From: Paracoccus amoyensis
Lineage (GTDB): Bacteria; Pseudomonadota; Alphaproteobacteria; Rhodobacterales; Rhodobacteraceae
NCBI RefSeq assembly: GCF_014490725.1
Contig: NZ_JACOQL010000004.1
Location: 1 to 64,000, forward strand
DNA length: 64,000 bases
Reading direction: 5' to 3'
A program made the translations under genes and the position numbers. The first letter of the stretch is position 1. Every line of letters begins with the position of its first letter. Positions 61,239-64,000 of the stretch are shown one piece after another. The notes below the pieces were generated by a model. It searched no databases. It was not told where the DNA came from and saw only the letters and a program-made list of their open reading frames with translations.

Positions 61239-62222
61239 ATGGACCAGCTTCTTTTCGCATCCGAAGTTTTCATCAACGGTCTGATGACGGGGGTGATGTA
61301 TTCGCTGGTCGCACTGGGTTTCGTGCTGATCTACAAGGCCTCGGGCGTATTCAACTATGCGCAGGGCGTCATGGCGCTGTTCGCGGCGCTGACGCTGGTG
61401 GGGATCATGGACGGGCAGGTGCCGTTCGCGCATCTGATCAATGCGGCATTTGGCACCCATCTGAGCCATTTCAGTTGGACCGTCACACCCATCCTTGCGA
61501 TCCTGCTGACCGCCGCTGCCATGGTGCTGCTGGCGATCCTGATCGAAAAGCTGGTGTTGAAACATCTGGTCGGGCAAGAGCCGATCATCCTGTTCATGGC
61601 AACCATCGGCCTTGCCTACTTCCTTGAGGGCTTGGGCGATGTGATGTGGGGCGCCAATATCAAGACGCTGGATGTCGGGTTGCCGCAGGGGATTTCGGAT
61701 ACGGTCGAGCAGGTGACGGCGAACTGGCTGGGCTACGGCTTTTTCATCGACCGTCTGGACATCTGGGCCACGATCATCGCAGCGCTGCTGGTCGCGGCCC
61801 TGGTGGCGTTTTCGCAATACACCAAACAAGGGCGTGCGATGCGCGCGGTGGCAGACGATCATCAGGCGGCATTGTCGGTGGGGATCAGCCTGCAATTCAT
61901 CTGGATCATGGTCTGGTCCATCGCCGGTTTCGTGGCGCTGGTCGCGGGCATTATGTGGGGCACCAAATCGGGTGTGCAGTTCAGCTTGTCGCTGATCGCG
62001 TTGAAGGCGCTGCCGGTGCTGATGCTGGGGGGCTTCACCTCGATCCCCGGTGCGATTGTCGGCGGATTGATCATCGGCGTGGGCGAAAAGATGTTCGAGT
62101 TCTTTATCGGCCCGCTGGTCGGCGGGGCGACCGAAAACTGGTTCGCCTATGTGCTGGCACTGATCTTTCTTGTCTTCCGTCCGCAGGGCCTGTTCGGCGA
62201 GCGGATCATCGAGAGGGTATGA
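61239..62222 (+). CDS. livH: ABC transporter permease, LivH type
   Basis: 327 aa, eight or so helices. GVMYSLVALGFVLIYKASGVFNYAQG start, GRAMRAVADDHQAALSVGIS cytoplasmic loop, GAIVGGLIIGVGE. Forms the translocation pore with LivM. Confidence 0.9.
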   Translation: MDQLLFASEVFINGLMTGVMYSLVALGFVLIYKASGVFNYAQGVMALFAALTLVGIMDGQVPFAHLINAAFGTHLSHFSWTVTPILAILLTAAAMVLLAILIEKLVLKHLVGQEPIILFMATIGLAYFLEGLGDVMWGANIKTLDVGLPQGISDTVEQVTANWLGYGFFIDRLDIWATIIAALLVAALVAFSQYTKQGRAMRAVADDHQAALSVGISLQFIWIMVWSIAGFVALVAGIMWGTKSGVQFSLSLIALKALPVLMLGGFTSIPGAIVGGLIIGVGEKMFEFFIGPLVGGATENWFAYVLALIFLVFRPQGLFGERIIERV

Positions 62223-62239
62223 CAGTGGAAAACCTTCAT

Positions 62240-62272
62240 GCCTCCGGCGGGGATATTTGGGCACAGAAGATG
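62240..62272 (+). repeat. Rhodobacterales-type intergenic motif
   Basis: GCCTCCGGCGGGGATATTTG (62240-62259) followed by GGCACAGAAGATG. I recall similar GCCTCCGGCGGGGATATTTGG-like stretches between genes in Rhodobacter and Paracoccus. A 33-codon frame (62219-62320) crosses it but looks non-protein. Confidence 0.45.
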
Positions 62273-62306
62273 GGCCTGGGATTGAAGATCAAAGGGGAGC
62301 GCGGCA

Positions 62307-63383
62307 ATGTTTTATCGTGAGGCGGGCGATTTCAAGACAAGCTATCGCGATGACGGCCAGACTTTTCCGATCAAGCTGGATCGCTGGGGTTATTATGCGA
62401 TCCTTGCGGTGGCGATTTTTGTCGTGCCCTTTGTCATCAACGACTATTGGGCCAGCGCCATTCTGTTGCCGTTTCTGATCTATGCCATCGCCTCGATCGG
62501 GTTGAATATTCTGGTGGGCTATGCCGGACAGGTCAGTCTGGGGACCGGTGGTTTCATGGCTGTGGGGGCGTATTCGGTCTATAAGCTGATGACGAGCTTC
62601 CCTGAGGTGAGCGTGATCATCCATATCCTGCTGGCCGGTGTGATCACGGCACTGGTGGGAATTGCCTTTGGCCTGCCCAGCTTGCGGATCAAGGGGTTCT
62701 ATCTGGCGGTGGCGACGCTGGCCGCGCAGTTCTTTCTGGTCTGGCTGTTCAACAAGGTGCCGTGGTTTTACAACTATTCGGCCTCGGGTCAGATCACGTC
62801 GCCGCAGCGGACCGTGCTGGGCTGGGCCGTTACCGGATCCGCGGCAAGCCCGGCGGCGAAATATCTGATCTGTTTGGCCTTTGTGATCTTTGCCGCATGG
62901 GTTGCCCGCAATCTGACGCGGGGGATGATCGGGCGGAAATGGATGGCGATCCGCGACATGGATATCGCTGCGGAAATCATCGGTGTGAACCCCCTGAGCG
63001 CAAAGCTGTCGGCTTTTGGCGTCAGTTCGTTTTTTGTCGGCATTGCCGGGGCGTTGCTGTTTGCCGTCTATCTGGGCGCGGCTGAAGTGACCGAGGCCTT
63101 TGGCATCAACAAAAGCTTCCTTGTCCTGTTCATGGTCATCATCGGCGGGCTTGGGTCCATCTTTGGCAGCTTTGCCGGGGCGGCGTTTCTGGTCATTCTG
63201 CCGGTGTTTCTGAAGAACCTTCTGGTGGGGGGCTTTGGCTGGCCCACCGATCTTGCCGCGCATATCGAACTGATGATCGTCGGCGCGCTGATCATCTTTT
63301 TCCTGATCGTCGAACCACATGGCCTTGCCCGGCTGTGGCGGCTTGTGAAGGAAAAACTGCGGCTTTGGCCGTTCCCGCATTAA
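62307..63383 (+). CDS. livM: ABC transporter permease, LivM type
   Basis: 358 aa, about ten helices. LNILVGYAGQVSLGTGGFMA, GRKWMAIRDMDIAAEIIGVN and a GGLGSIFGSFAGAAFLVILP segment. The 84-bp gap after livH holds the motif at 62240. Confidence 0.9.
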   Translation: MFYREAGDFKTSYRDDGQTFPIKLDRWGYYAILAVAIFVVPFVINDYWASAILLPFLIYAIASIGLNILVGYAGQVSLGTGGFMAVGAYSVYKLMTSFPEVSVIIHILLAGVITALVGIAFGLPSLRIKGFYLAVATLAAQFFLVWLFNKVPWFYNYSASGQITSPQRTVLGWAVTGSAASPAAKYLICLAFVIFAAWVARNLTRGMIGRKWMAIRDMDIAAEIIGVNPLSAKLSAFGVSSFFVGIAGALLFAVYLGAAEVTEAFGINKSFLVLFMVIIGGLGSIFGSFAGAAFLVILPVFLKNLLVGGFGWPTDLAAHIELMIVGALIIFFLIVEPHGLARLWRLVKEKLRLWPFPH

Positions 63384-63433
63384 CCAAGCAGAACCGGCAA
63401 ACCGGCATAACAAACCTCTGGGAGGAGAGAGAG

Positions 63434-64000
63434 ATGAAACTGAAACTTGCAGGATTGGTCGCGGGCGCCATCATGGCCGCCGCACCTGCAATGGCCGATC
63501 TGATCGTGCCGAACCTGTCCTATCGCACCGGTCCATATGGCGCGAACGGCACGCAATATGCGGACGGGTTCAACGACTATTTCACCCTGCTGAATGAACG
63601 CGACGGTGGCATCGGCGGCGAGATCATTCAGGTGCCGGAATGCGAGACGGCCTATAACACCGAAAAGGGCGTCGAATGCTATGAGGCGACCAAGGCAGGC
63701 GCGCTGGTTTTCAACCCGCTGTCGACCGGGATCACCTATCAGCTGATCCCGAAAGTCTCGATCGATCGCAAGGTTCTGTATACGCCGGGCTATGGCCGGA
63801 CATCGGCCAAGAACGGTCAGGTGTTCGAATGGGTGTTCAATGCGCCGGCGAACTATTGGGACGGTGCCTCGATCGCGGTGAAATATCTGCTGGATGAAAA
63901 CGGCGGCAGTCTGGAAGGCAAGAAGATCGCACTGGTTTACCACAACTCTGCCTATGGCAAGGAACCGATCCGCACCCTGCAGGAACTGAGCGAGAAGCAT
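63434..64000 (+). CDS. livK: Branched-chain-type substrate-binding protein (partial)
   Basis: 189 residues to the window edge. Signal peptide MKLKLAGLVAGAIMAAAPAM, then LSYRTGPYGANGTQYADGFN and a type 1 periplasmic-binding fold. Start ATG 63434 after GGAGGAGAGAG. Fifth gene of the acyl-CoA synthetase-liv operon. The LivF ATPase is presumably just beyond the window. Confidence 0.85.
   Translation, partial: MKLKLAGLVAGAIMAAAPAMADLIVPNLSYRTGPYGANGTQYADGFNDYFTLLNERDGGIGGEIIQVPECETAYNTEKGVECYEATKAGALVFNPLSTGITYQLIPKVSIDRKVLYTPGYGRTSAKNGQVFEWVFNAPANYWDGASIAVKYLLDENGGSLEGKKIALVYHNSAYGKEPIRTLQELSEKH

Overview
The window looks like a chromosomal segment of a Rhodobacteraceae bacterium, most likely Paracoccus or a close relative. 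The evidence is high GC throughout the core genes, a NepR/EcfG general stress module, C2-sulfonate catabolism genes, a liv-type transporter preceded by an acyl-CoA synthetase, and protein sequences typical of the family. This is inferred from sequence reading only; no database was searched.

Layout. (1) 72-39884: an apparent composite genomic island at a tRNA-fMet gene. The 3' end of the tRNA occurs three times in the same orientation (in the intact gene at 72-148, at about 25730, and at 39863-39884), each followed by a hairpin terminator. This suggests two tandem integrated segments. Segment A (about 149-25730) starts with gene debris (serine recombinase tail, phage terminase, IS3, KatE tail). 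It continues with an alternative cytochrome c oxidase operon (2185-7748) and a general stress response block (7927-13641) containing nepR-ecfG. Five GGAAC-N17-GTT sites, matching the known EcfG promoter pattern, lie upstream of stress genes and of the oxidase operon. More debris follows, then a FitAB-like toxin-antitoxin pair and a defence operon (15791-25530). That operon encodes an MmeI-like DNA methyltransferase, a putative HEPN protein, a 25-codon ORF, an AlbA_2/ATPase protein, a DEAD/DEAH helicase, a GIY-YIG/T5orf172 nuclease, an unknown protein and a putative PD-(D/E)XK nuclease.

Segment B (about 25773-39863) carries C2-sulfonate catabolism: a GMC dehydrogenase and MHS transporter (isethionate-type) with an IclR regulator, and a LacI regulator with SauS-SauT-SauU (sulfoacetate route). 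Both routes end at sulfoacetaldehyde, but xsc, which would desulfonate it, survives only as its first 27 codons, and sauS carries an apparent frameshift. The cluster lies between the N-terminal and C-terminal pieces of a serine recombinase.

(2) 40030-53261: chromosomal genes. These include an epimerase, a MarR-controlled hydrolase/monooxygenase operon, an HxlR-controlled ABM-FMN reductase fusion, and an ECF41-type sigma factor operon. Two exact TGTCACA-N16-CGTC promoters, the known ECF41 pattern, precede the carboxymuconolactone decarboxylase gene of that operon and an SRPBCC gene. A GlxA-type AraC regulator follows. (3) 53424-54840: a junction of broken genes (SDR, C5 methyltransferase, IS3). 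(4) 55262-64000: a DUF983 protein, a PAS hybrid histidine kinase with its response regulator, and an acyl-CoA synthetase plus a branched-chain-amino-acid-type ABC transporter operon that runs off the window. No rRNA genes or CRISPR arrays were seen.
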